Shown here piece by piece: positions 36,276-47,804 of a stretch of DNA of 64,000 nt. This DNA comes from Fremontodendron californicum (taxonomy: Eukaryota > Streptophyta > Magnoliopsida > Malvales > Malvaceae). The stretch is taken from the NCBI GenBank assembly GCA_030761205.1, contig JAULJL010000018.1, positions 14,962,501 to 15,026,500 on the forward strand, in the 5' to 3' direction. Positions within the stretch are counted from its first letter, which is position 1, and each line of letters opens with the position of its first letter. The notes under the pieces are model-generated. The model was not told the origin of the DNA. It did not search any database and saw only the letters and a program-made list of their open reading frames with translations. Made by a program: the position numbers and the translations under genes.

Positions 36276-36860
36276 ATAGCAAATGAACTCCAAAAATTAT
36301 GAAAATTTACAAATCTCATTCTTAATCATTTCAAAGATATTGGCGAAAGAAAATCTTGATTCGAAGTTCGTTTGCAAAATGGCCAAATCCGGGTCTCCTA
36401 TGTACTAATTTAAGCAGATAAATCCCGAAAAAATAGCAAACGAGTTCTAAAAATTATGAAAATTTGAAAATCTCATTTTTAAATTATTTGGAAGATATTT
36501 AAAAAATAAAATCTTGATTCGGAGTTCGTTTGCAAAATGGCCAAATCTCGGGTCCCCTATGTAGTAATTCAAGCATATAAATCCCGAAAAAATAGCAAAT
36601 GAGCTCCAAAAATTATGAAAACTTCCAAATCACATTTTCAAATTATTTGGAAGATATTGGTGAAGAAAAATCTGGATTCGGAGCTCGTTTAAAAAATGGT
36701 AAAGTTCGGGTGCATAAAAGAGGCAATTTCAAAAATAAATCCGAAATAATTAGCAAATGGACTCGAAAAATTTTGAAAACTTCCAGAATTCAATTTTTTT
36801 GTTATTTTGGAAGTATTGAAAAAATAAAATTTGAATTTGGAGCCCGTTTTCTATTTATTT
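36276..36860 (+). repeat. About 157-bp tandem repeats in LTR B (4 copies)
   Basis: Anchors 'atagcaaa' at 36276, 36433 and 36592, with a fourth variant near 36750, step 157-159 bp. The unit is shared with the other two giant LTRs. Confidence 0.78.
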
Positions 36861-39800
36861 AGGTTCGGGGGGCAAAAATGTTATTTCACCGAAGAAACAA
36901 AAAAAAGGCAAATTTGTAATTGAGAAAAATATGGAAGAAGAAGGAATTGCTGGGATATTTCTTCCCTTGATCAGCCAGCATAGAGGAGAAGAAGGAAGCT
37001 TGAACAATTTAATTCCCTAGTCACTATCAAGCCGCATGCTACCACTAACACCTTGCAAATGGTCCCCCCTTCATCCAATGGCTTAAGTGCCTTGTAGGAA
37101 AGTTGAATGCACCATCCAATGGACAATTTTAAATGACAAGATGAAATTTTTATTTGTCATGAAAGAACTCTCATCTAATGGCCAAGAATGGAAGAAAAAA
37201 GATGAGCACAATTCATCCAAGGGTGAGCATCCATTCGGTCAAGCAAGGGAGTGCATAGGATTGTCTCTTTTCATCCAATGGCTTAGGCCATCTACAAGGG
37301 CTGAGTACACATGTTTAGGGCTGGATTTAATCTACAAGATGTCATTTTTATGTTGTCCTCATCCAATGACCAAGAATGGAAGAGCACAACTCATCCAAGG
37401 GTAGGCACTCAATGGGGCAAGCAAGGGAGTGCATGGGATTGGTCCTCTTTTGCATCTAAGGGATGAGGTTACAACAAGGGCTAAGTAAACATCTTAAGGG
37501 CTGCTATCAATTGGCAAGATGACATTTTTATGTTGTCATCAAAATATCTTAATCCTATGGCCAAGGTTGGACGAGAAAAAATGCAATTTTCATCCAAGGG
37601 TGAGAGGGCCATTCTGCCAAGCCATTAGAGGGGGGGTGATTTCATTTTTTTCATATGTTTTTTGGCTGAAGTAAGTAGCTAATTTAGAAAATAAAAAGGT
37701 TTTTAAAGAAAAAAAAAAGGTTTTGAATAGAGAGGTTGAAGGTAGTCGTCTCTACCAAGCTCTAGCATAGCTTTCTTCTTTTTTCCATGGTGTTTTCTTG
37801 ATTTTCTATCTTGTTTTCCTACTACATTTTTCATAGAAATAAAGTTTTTTAATGTTTAATTATGTTTTCATCTCTTTTTCTTCATTAAAATGGTGGAAAA
37901 TAATTTTTTTTTTACATGGTTTTATGCTTGGCTGAATATGGCATGTTTGCTTGCCTTGGTTCTTTTTCTTTCTTCCTTGCATGTTGTTGTGGAAAATGAT
38001 TTTTAGAAGGTTTTTTAGAGTATTCTAAGGATCTGGTTTTTTACAAAAGATGAAGCAAAAATGTTAAAATGGCTACATGATCTTGGCTAGACCAAGTGAC
38101 CATGGTTAGGGGAGAGGCTATGCCCATTTTTACCTACCATAAAGCTCACCTTAATTTTGCTGTTTAGCATGGTTTATTTTCTGATTTTTGAAATGGAAAG
38201 GCTTCATGATCTTGGCAAAACCAAGTGATTATGGTTATGTGAGAGGCTATGCCCATTTTGAACCAACCATGGAGCTTAACTTTCCTTGTTTCATTTACTA
38301 GCTTCGCTTGTTATTTGCTTTGCATGTCTATGTTTAATTTTATATATGTTCTTTACATTATTTTCTATGCTATATTTGTTTCTATATTTCATTTCCATGC
38401 TTTATATGTTTTCCTTGAAGATTCGGCCTTGTTGTCTATTGGAGTCATATTGTGCATTTTTCATATTTCATGTCTTATATTATAAACATGTTTGCATTTT
38501 TCATATTTTTCATATGGCCAATCGGATACTCCATGTTGTTATGCCTTGCATGTGCATTTTCATCTTGGTTCTTGACTTGTTTGCATCTCCATGCCATGAG
38601 CTTGTATATTTTGATTTTAGTATGTCATATGCTTGTGAAAATGTCATGACATTATGCATCTTGATATGAGTTGTCATTTACTTGTGCCATTTACTAGGTA
38701 GGATTGCATTAGAGTATCATGTAACCATATTTGGCTTCCTCATGCATCCCTTGCCTTATCATGCATTTGCATTTTGTTTAGGTAACATGCTTTGCATTAT
38801 CATATCTTGAAATTGTGTATTAGTTGCTGTTTGTTCCAGCCGTAACATTAGTTTCATTGTCATTGTATGTTCATAGTATTGCTATGCATGTTCATTACAT
38901 TTTTTGTCTAGGCCATATTGGTATTGCCATGCATATTGAGTCTTAAATCACATTGGTATTGTCATGCATTACTATGCTATTTAGGTCTTAGGTTACATTG
39001 GCATTTTCATGCATATTCATAACATATTAGGTCCAAATCATATTTACATTATCAAGCATTGCATGCATATTGAGTTAGGATAGCATTTATTGCCATGCAA
39101 ACTCATGCTAGGCATTTAGGTTATTTTGAATTGTCATGCATTTCCTTTACCATTTAGGCTTTAGACCATGCATTTCATACATTTTATTTGCTGTACGTTC
39201 ATGCATTCCATGTCATTGCCACATGATTTATGACTTGGCTCAAAGTCGTGCTCTCTTGAGCATACTTGTGGAAAATTAAGGAGTTGTCAAATTGATTATT
39301 CTACCTTTGTGATCTTTTTTTTACTTAGCCAATTTTTGTCCAAAGTTTTTAAATGTTTTAGCTACTGTCCTTAGGTCTTTAGGATGATCTCCAACATTTT
39401 ACTTTGAATTTTAAATGATTTTATCTAAGGCAAAAAAATGTGTTTTGACAAAACAGTTTTTTTTTCACCCAATACTCGAACTTCTCCGATTTTTTTCGGG
39501 CAGTCATCTTTAATCAAAAAATTAAACCAATTTTTTATCGTGTATATTTACACGTTATGAGTCTCCAGTATGTTTTTTAGAGTTTTCTGATTTTTTAAAA
39601 ATAGGCCAAAAAATCGTGTGTCAATACCGGACAGTAGAGGCAGATTTGAAATCAAAAGAGAAATAATGGTTGAATTTGGCTAATGCATTTAGAGGGGGTT
39701 GGTTAGAAGCTTTAGCTACTATCTTAGGGTAGTTTCTAAGCCTTTTTAAACTTTAAAAATGATTTTATAAATCTCGGGTTAAGGGTGATCAAGTCTGGGA

Positions 39801-41184
39801 TTTTAAACTTAGGAAATTAGAACCATTTTAAAAGGGTTTGGTAGAGGTTTTAACCTTCATTCAAGTTTTTATTAAAAATTGTTTTCAAACAATCACAAAG
39901 TTTTTTTTAGAAAATCTAATTTGACATATTTTCCTAAGGTTTTTTTTTTTAATATACGGATTTCTTTAATTAAAGGAAAAAAATACATTTTCATGCATTG
40001 CATTTTCCATGTTCATGCATTTTATTTAAATGTGTGATTTTTGCTATGATATTTTTCATGGTATTATTATTATTTTAATTCACATTTTATGATCTTATAT
40101 TGTTTGCCATATGATTTTGAATGTTTCATGATATCATATGCTTTCTATTTAGTTATTTTTGTCATATTGTTTAGCATATACTATGTTCATGCATTATTAT
40201 TTTTATTTTCATTTTCGTGCATAATATATGTTAATTTTATTTTAATTTCATGTCATTTCTTGTCATTTAGATCATGTTCCATGTCATTTAGGTTATCTTA
40301 TTTATAACATGCCATGTCATTTAAAATATGCCATATAATTTAAAATTGCCATGTCATTTAAATCATTTTATCTCATTTAGAATATACCATGATACTTAGG
40401 ATCTTTCATTTCACCTAGAATATACAACGCCATGTCATTTTATTTATGTCATATATGTTCATGTTCATATTTTTAAATGTTCTGAAAAAGATAATGATTT
40501 TCAATAAAAATAAAGATATTCCCGAGTTAAAATAATTCATGAGTTCTCTACCAGGTTTGCTGGAGGGAATATCATCAATTATCATTAATAAAGGAATATC
40601 TTTCTTTAAAAAAACGAGAATGATTCGGAAAGTTTTCCAAATGAATAAAAATTTATATATTTTACCGATTTTGTCGGGGAATATAGGAAAACTTTGAATT
40701 AATAAATTCCGGATCATTTTCAATTAAAAATGAAATTATTTTTCTTAAAATTGGGAATTAACTTGAAATACTAAATTAAAAACCAACTTTTTACCGAGAC
40801 TTGAGATAACACACGATTAATAAGGTACCATTTATATGGGCGTTGTGGGGGTGCTAATCCTTCCCCGCACGTAACCGACTCCCGAACCCGCTTCTTTGAT
40901 TTCTCTGGTTTATTATGCAAACTTGAAATTGGTTTTAAAAATGTTTTAATTAATTTTAAAATGTTTTATAAAACCGGTTTTAATAGGTGGCCTATCACAC
41001 CTAGCTAAAAAAAGATTGGTGGTGACTCCATGTCTTTTTACGAGGCCGTTTTCATACCCTCGACCGTATATTTTATTTCTAGAGGAATTAAGTCGTCTTT
41101 TCCTCTGTTTACCCAATGTCACGCCTAACGAATAATAAAGTCTTACGATGAGACTTATTATAGTTATTTTTTTAGGTTGCGACA

Positions 41185-43277
41185 ACTACCATTTAGGGAA
41201 TATTGGACACTCTACTGAAAATTGCACTGCTTTGAAGTATAAAGTGCAAAGCCTTCTTAAGGTCGAGTTGATAAACTTTGAAGCAAAGGGTGGCCCGAAC
41301 GTCAACGGTAATCCTCTATCGAAGCATGCGGGTTCAGCGATAAATGCTTTGGGAGATGATAAGATCACCATTGTTAAAAGGAATGTGGATGAAGTCACGA
41401 CTTCAAAGGAGTATATCTTTAGTGTTTTGGTCGAAGCCGACATGATCCGTCCTGTGTCGGCCAATTCGAATACTTATCATGGCAGGTATGACTCGAGTAA
41501 GACTTGCAAATATCACCAAAGGGCAGTTGGTCATTCAGTTCAGAATTGTGTTGAGTTCCGAAGGGAGTTGCAGAAATTGATGAATTTCTCTCAGATTGAA
41601 TTCTATGAGGAATTTGGGGTAGATGAGACTAATGTTGTGATCGAAGAGTCTTTATTACCTATTGTGAAATCGATAATGTTCTTTTATGAGAAAAAGATAA
41701 GTCATTCTGAAGATGAGAAGCCAGTCAGGATTACGAAGCCTGTTGTTACGATTAATGTCCTGAGCCCATTTCTATACGGAAGCGATAAGGCAGTACCGTG
41801 GAGGTATGGTTGTGATGTCATAACCCGAGATACACTTCGTAGTTTAGTCGTGATTAATTCTGAAGCCGCCAAGACAGCAACTTTAATTGGAATAAGGGGA
41901 GTGACCAGGAGTGGGCATTGTTATTCGCCTGAAATACTTGATAGGGATAGGAAAGGAATGAAGAGCCAGAGAATAAGACGAACCCATTGGTGGTTCAGGA
42001 TAAGGAGTACAAAAAGCTCGTAACTGAGAGAGAAGCTTGTGAATTTCTGAAGCTAATCAAGCACAGTGAGTATAGTGTGGTTGAACAGTTGAATAAAATG
42101 CCAACTCGGATTTTACTATTGTTTTTGTTGTTGAGTTTCGAACCTCATAGAGAAGCTTTGTTGAAGGTATTGAATAAGGCATATGTGGCTCACAACATTT
42201 TCGTGGAAAATGTGAATCACGTTGCAGGGAATCTGGTAGCGGCCAATTTTATAACTTTTAATGATGATGAGATTCCTCCAGAAGGCAGGGGCAGCACCAA
42301 AGCCCTCCATATCACGGTCCAGTGTATAAGTCATGTTATGGCTAAAGTGCTTATTGATAATGGCTCTTCCATTAATGTCATGTCGATGAGTACATTGTCC
42401 AAGCTACCGATTGATGTGTCCCATCTCCAACCCAGTCACATGATTGTGAGAGCCTTTGATGGGACCTGCCGGGCGATTTTTGGAGATATTCAAATGCCTT
42501 TGCAGATTGGGCCTTGCACTTTCAATATAAAGTTTTAGGTTATGGAGATTTCGCCATCTTACAGTTGCTTGTTGGGAAGGCCATGGATTCACATGGCAGG
42601 AGCAGTTCCATCATCATTGCACCAGAAAATCAAGTTTGTTATGGAGGATTATCTTGTGTGTTAATGGGGAAGAGGAGTTGTTAGTAACCAAGTCCCCAAC
42701 CACGCCTTATATGGAGGCAACTGATGAAGCACTGGAATGTTCATTCAGATCGTTTGAATTCATCAATGCAACCTATATGGGTGAATGGTCTAAGGTTCCT
42801 ACTACGTATTTTTCTCGGATTGTCAACATGTTGTTCAAGCAGACTGTTGGAATGGGTTGGCGTGTTGGATTTGGATTGGGGAAACATCTTCAAGGGATCA
42901 GGGAGATGCTAGAGATACGAGAAAATAAAGAAAGGTTTGGGTTAGGTTACAGGCCAACTATGAAGGATTGGGAGATAATTGAGGTTGAGAAGAGGGAAAA
43001 AAGATTGGCTCGTGTGAGGGGGTATGAGTGGGAGTCGAGGAAGATTGTTTTCTTATCTTTATTCCACTTTCCATTTGGGGGATGTATTTACCCAGATGTA
43101 CCTCCACCGAATTTAGAAGAAGCATTTTCTGAGCTTTCTATTCAAATGGTAGAGAAAGCAGAAGTGAAGTCTGATGGTGAAGAAGAATTGTTGGTGTACC
43201 CATGCTCACCAAAAACGGAGTTGGGTAATTGGAAAGTGACGAAGCTGCCGATTATCCTTGAATTTCATAAAATGTAA
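41185..43277 (+). pseudogene. Element C gag-protease with G-patch-like motif
   Basis: It begins inside the first finger motif (GHSTENC) because element B has cut off the rest. A second finger reads CKYHQRAVGHSVQNC. A frameshift near 41990-42020 leads to the protease, with 'VLIDNGSSINVMSMSTL' at about 42349-42400. It is followed by a stop at 42536-42538. The next frame, 42636-43277, has a glycine-rich segment, GMGWRVGFGLGKHLQGI, resembling a G-patch. A G-patch after a protease is known in some retroviruses; here it sits just before the intron. Confidence 0.82.
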
Positions 43278-43486
43278 TGTAGTGAGTCAAGTCCCTAGTT
43301 GCTCATGCCCAAGGGCATTAAGGATGGTCTTTTATGTATGGACTAGTTTATTTCTTATTATTCTAATAAAATAGGAACAATATGCATTTTCATTCCCCCT
43401 TTCATTCATTGTTGTCATTTTCTTTCATTATTGTCATTTTTCTTTCTTTGTATACCATATATTCTTTCAATTCCATTCAATTTCAG
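43278..43486 (+). other. Element C intron between protease and RT
   Basis: A candidate donor, gtaatg, lies just after 'cataaaat' near 43275, and the acceptor tcaatttcag ends at 43486. Phase and position match the element B intron. Confidence 0.65.
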
Positions 43487-46400
43487 GATTCCAAGTAATG
43501 AATACAAAGACAATCTTAACAATAATTTGAAATTCGATTTTGAAAACACAGTTCATATTGGTGAATTTGATAACGAAGAAGAATCAGATGATTATACTTT
43601 ATCTCAAGATTTATTGAGATTACTGGAACAAGAAAAGAAACCGATTGAGCCACACCAAGAGGTTACCGAGATGATCAATTTAGGAGAAGAGGAAAATAGG
43701 AAAGAAGTGAAAATTGGTGCATCATTACCGCCTACTCAAAAGAAGAGCTTAGAAGATTTGCTTAAAGAATTTGTGGATGTGTTTGCTTGGTCATACAAAG
43801 ACATGTCGGGTTTGGATACAGATATTGTGGAGCACAAATTGCCTTTGAGACCAAAATGCAAACCGGCGCAACAAAAGTTGAGACGAATGAAGCCAAAAAT
43901 GTTGTTGAAGATTAAAGAAGTAAAGAAGCAGTTTGATGCAGGCTTTCTGGAGGTAGCTAAGTACCCAGAGTGGGTAGCCAACATAGTCTCAGTTCCTAAG
44001 AAGGATGGGAAGGTGAGAATGTGTGTCGATTACCGAGATTTGAACAAGGCAAGTCCAAAGGACAACTTTCCTTTGCCTCATATTGACACCCTAGTGGATA
44101 ACACTGCTAGACATTCCACGTTTTCATTCATGGACAATTTTTCAGGGTATAACTAGATTAAGATGGCTTCGGAGGATATGGAGAAAACCACGTTTGTTAC
44201 ATTGTGGGGAACCTTTTGTTATAAAGTCATGCCTTTTGGGTCGAAAGTGCCAGAGCTACTTACAAAAAGGCAATGGTAACTTTGTTTCATGACATGATAC
44301 ATAAAGAGATTGAGGTGTATGTGGATGACATGATCGCAAAATCCCATGAGGGTGAAGATCATTTAGTTAATCTCAGGAAGTTGTTTGAGAGATTAAGAAA
44401 GTTTCGACTGAGATTGAATCCTGCCAAGTGTATATTAGGTGTCAAGTCCGGCAAGTTGTTGGGTTTCGTGGTTAGTGATAGAGGAATCGAAGTGGATCCA
44501 GATAAAATAGGGGCAATTCAAAATTTGTCTCCCCCTCGTACGCAAAAAGAAGTGAGAGGTTTCTTGGGAAGGTTGAACTACATATCACGCTTTATTTCCC
44601 ATCTCACCTTCAAATGTGATCCTATCTTCAAGCTTCTTCGCAAGCGGATACTGGTGAATGGACAAAGAATGTCAGAAAGCTTTTGATAAAGTTAAAGAGT
44701 ACCTGTCGAATCCGCCAGTGTTAGTTCCTCCAATTCCAGTAAAGCCGTTGATTCTATATTTGACGGTGTCTGAGGATGTGTTCTAGGGCAACGAGATGAA
44801 ACGGGAAAGAAAGAGCATGCCATCTATTATTTGAGTAAAAAGTTCACTGATTATGAATCTAGATACTCATCACTAGAAAACATGTGTTGCGATCTAGCAT
44901 GGACGACTCACAGACTCTAACAGTACATGTTATACAATACAATATGGCTCATAGCAAGGTTAGATCCTTTGAAGTACATTTTTGAGAAGCCTTCGTTATC
45001 AGGAAGAATTGCAAGATGGCAAGTCACTTTGTTTGAATACGACATTGTTTATGTGATTAGAAAGCAATAAAGAGAAGCTTGATAGCTGAATTCTTGGCAG
45101 ATCAGGATTTTGAAGAATATGAGCCAATGCAATTTGATTTCCCGGATAAGGATTTGATGGCCATTTCAGGAGGAGATGATGAAGAATGTGAAGAAAAACC
45201 CTGGAAGATGTTCTTTGATGGAGCTTCTAATGCTTTAGGGCATGGAATTGGGGTAGTCTTGATATCCCCAGATGGTCAATATTATCCGATTACTGCACGA
45301 TTGGATTTTAATTGCACCAACAATATGGCTGAGTATGAGGCATGCGTCATGGGCTTGCAAGCAGCGATTGAAAGAAAGATTGATGTGTTGGAGGTATATA
45401 GTGATTCAGCTTTGGTTATTTATCAGTTGAAGGGAGAATGAGAGACGAGGAATTCGAAGTTGATCCTATACCAGAAATACACAACTGAATTAATCAAGCA
45501 TTTTGAGAAGATTCAGTTTCAACACTTGCCCCGAGAGAAAAATCAAATGGCTGATGCTTTAGCCACTTTAGCTGCAATGTTTAAGTTGGATGCAAAAGCC
45601 GAAATTCAACCAATCAAGTTGGATGTGAAAGGGTCTCCGGCACATTGTTTAGATGTTGAAGAAGAAGTTGATGGTCAGCCTTGGTATTTTGACATCATGC
45701 AATACGTCAAATATCAGCGATAACTAGAACACGCTTCAGATAATGATAAACGGCTCATCCTTATATTGGCTATGGTTTCTTCCTTGATGGAGAAATATTG
45801 TATAAGAAGAACCGAGATCTATTGCTTTTGAGATATGTTGAGGCCGTAGAAGCAAAGAAGATACTGGAAGAAGTGCATGATGGAATTTGTAGGGCACATG
45901 CCAATGGTCACATGATGGCTAGGCAGATAATGAGGCCGAGTTATTATTGGTTGACAATGGAGAATGACTGTATTGACTATGCCCAAAAATTTCATAAATG
46001 CCAGATCTGTGCAGATAATATTAATGCTCCTTTGAACGAATTGCATGTTTTGGCACCTCCATGGCCATTCTCAATGTAGGGCATGGATGTGATTGGACCT
46101 ACACCCCAAAGGCGATGAATGGGCATCAGTTCATTTTTGTGATGATTGATTATTTCACGAAGTGGGTAGAGGCAGCCTCATATGCAAGCGTAACACGAGT
46201 AGTGGTTTGCAAGTTCATAAAGAAATAGATAATTTGTCAATATGGATTACCGGAGAGAATCATTTCTGATAATACTCGTAATTTGAATAGCAAGATATTG
46301 AAAGAGGTTTATGAACAGTTTAAGATCAAGCATCACAAGTCAGCACCATATTGTCCAAAAATGAATGGAGCTGTGGAAGCAGCCAACAAGAACATAAAAA

Positions 46401-47099
46401 AGATTATAGAAAAGATGACCGATGTCTACAAAGATTGGCATGAGAAGTTGCCTTTTGCCCTGCATGCTTATAGAACTTCGGTTCGCACATTCACAGGGGC
46501 AACCCCATTTTCGTTGGTATATGGGATGGAGGACGTATTACCAGTTGAGGTAGAGATTCCTTCCTTAAGGGTACTGAAGAGGTTGATTTGGAAGAAGCAG
46601 AATGGGTACGAGTTCGCTATGAGCAGTTGAATCTTATTGAGGAGAAGAGACTTATAGCGCTTTGCCATGGACAGTTGTACCAAAAGCGAATGATGCAAGC
46701 ACATGATAAGAAAGTCCGTCCCAGACACTTCAGGGAAGGAGAGTTAGTCTTGAAAAAGATTCTTTCGTTTCAGCTAGGGGTGTGCAGTATTCGGTTTTAA
46801 CCGAATTAACCGACCGAATTTTAATTCGGTTCGGTTAATCGGTTAACCGAATAAAATTCAGTTCGTTGAACGGTTAAAGGTTTTGAAGAATTTCGGTTTT
46901 CGATTAATTCGGTTCGGAGAAGCGAAAATAACCGAATTACACGAATTAACCGAAATGCTTAAAATGATAAGATTTTATGAGTTTAGATAATTTTTTTTAA
47001 AATTAATTTATATATTAAAAAGTAAAAACCCTAATAACCTTACCTAACCCTAATCCCCTCATCATCCCCATCCCCATTCCCCTGCCTGACTGCCTCTCG

Positions 47100-47580
47100 A
47101 TCTCACCTCTCTCAGAGACTCAGACAGTCTTGATCTCACCTCTCTGGCTCTCTCAGATCTCAGTGACTCAGTCTCGATCTCACCTCTCTCTCTCAGTCTC
47201 GACTCACCTCTCTCAGATCTCAGTCTCGATCTCACCTCTCTCTCTCAGTCTCGATCTCACCTCTCTCAGATCTCAGTCTCGATCTCACCTCTCTTTCTCA
47301 GTCTCGATCTCACCTCTCTCAGATCTCAGTCTCGAACTCTCGATCTCACCTCTCTCAAATCTCTCTCAGTCTCGACTCTCACCTCTCTCTCTCATTCTCC
47401 ACTCTCACCTCTCTCTCTCAGCCCCTCTCAGCTCTCAGTCTCAGTCTCAGGAGTCAGGTGAAGTCTGGACCTCTCTCAGTCAGCCCCTCTCAGGCTCAGC
47501 CCCTCTCGATCTCAGGCTCAGCCCCTCTCGGTCTCAGGCTCAGCCCCTCTCTGTCTCGGCTCTCAGGACCTCTCTCAGGA
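47100..47580 (+). repeat. CT-rich minisatellite in hAT 5' region
   Basis: Degenerate repeats of 'gatctcacctctctcag' and 'atctcagtctc' fill the leader. The overlapping Ser/Leu-rich open frames in several phases are artefacts. Confidence 0.85.
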
Positions 47581-47804
47581 CCTACAAGGTATATTTTGAA
47601 TTTATGTTTTGAATATGTTTTGAATGTTTTGAATTTTTTGTGTGCCTTGATCAGATTCCATGCTCTACCAAAACCCTAGCTACTGAAACCAAATAGGATA
47701 AAAATAAAAATAAAACTTCCCGATTGCAGAAACCCCCTAATTGCAGTAAGAACAGTAGAAAATTCGATGGACTAATAGACTATTGTTTTGTTGTATCTTT
47801 GTAG

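Larger units (their letters stand above)
27021..41184 (+). mobile_element. Ogre/Tat-type Ty3/gypsy element B, 5' truncated
   Basis: In order: C-terminal gag, protease, G-patch-like segment, a short intron, RT, RNase H, integrase, a 2.2 kb 3' UTR with two kinds of tandem repeat, a polypurine tract and a 5.6 kb 3' LTR. The domain order RT-RNase H-integrase is Ty3/gypsy. The huge LTR and an intron between protease and RT are described features of Ogre elements. The 5' LTR and N-terminal gag are missing. The right LTR ends in the middle of element C's gag, so B inserted into C. Multiple stops and frameshifts disable the element. Confidence 0.88.
35580..41184 (+). mobile_element. 3' LTR of element B (5.6 kb)
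   Basis: It starts TGTAGACACC and ends GGTTGCGACA. It is collinear with LTR A and the solo LTR, with a longer 157-bp repeat section (about four units from 36276) and a variant middle near 37000-37700. It is followed at 41185 by ACTAC (possible TSD) and then by element C gag. Confidence 0.88.

Noticed and set aside
35580..41184. LTR B as the 5' LTR of element C
   Set aside because: It follows element B's polypurine tract, and the bases after it fall in mid-gag of C rather than a primer site; LTR C is of a different size and sequence.
47130..47679. Ser/Leu/Pro-rich open frames upstream of the hAT transposase
   Set aside because: They follow the CT-rich minisatellite and are open in more than one phase.
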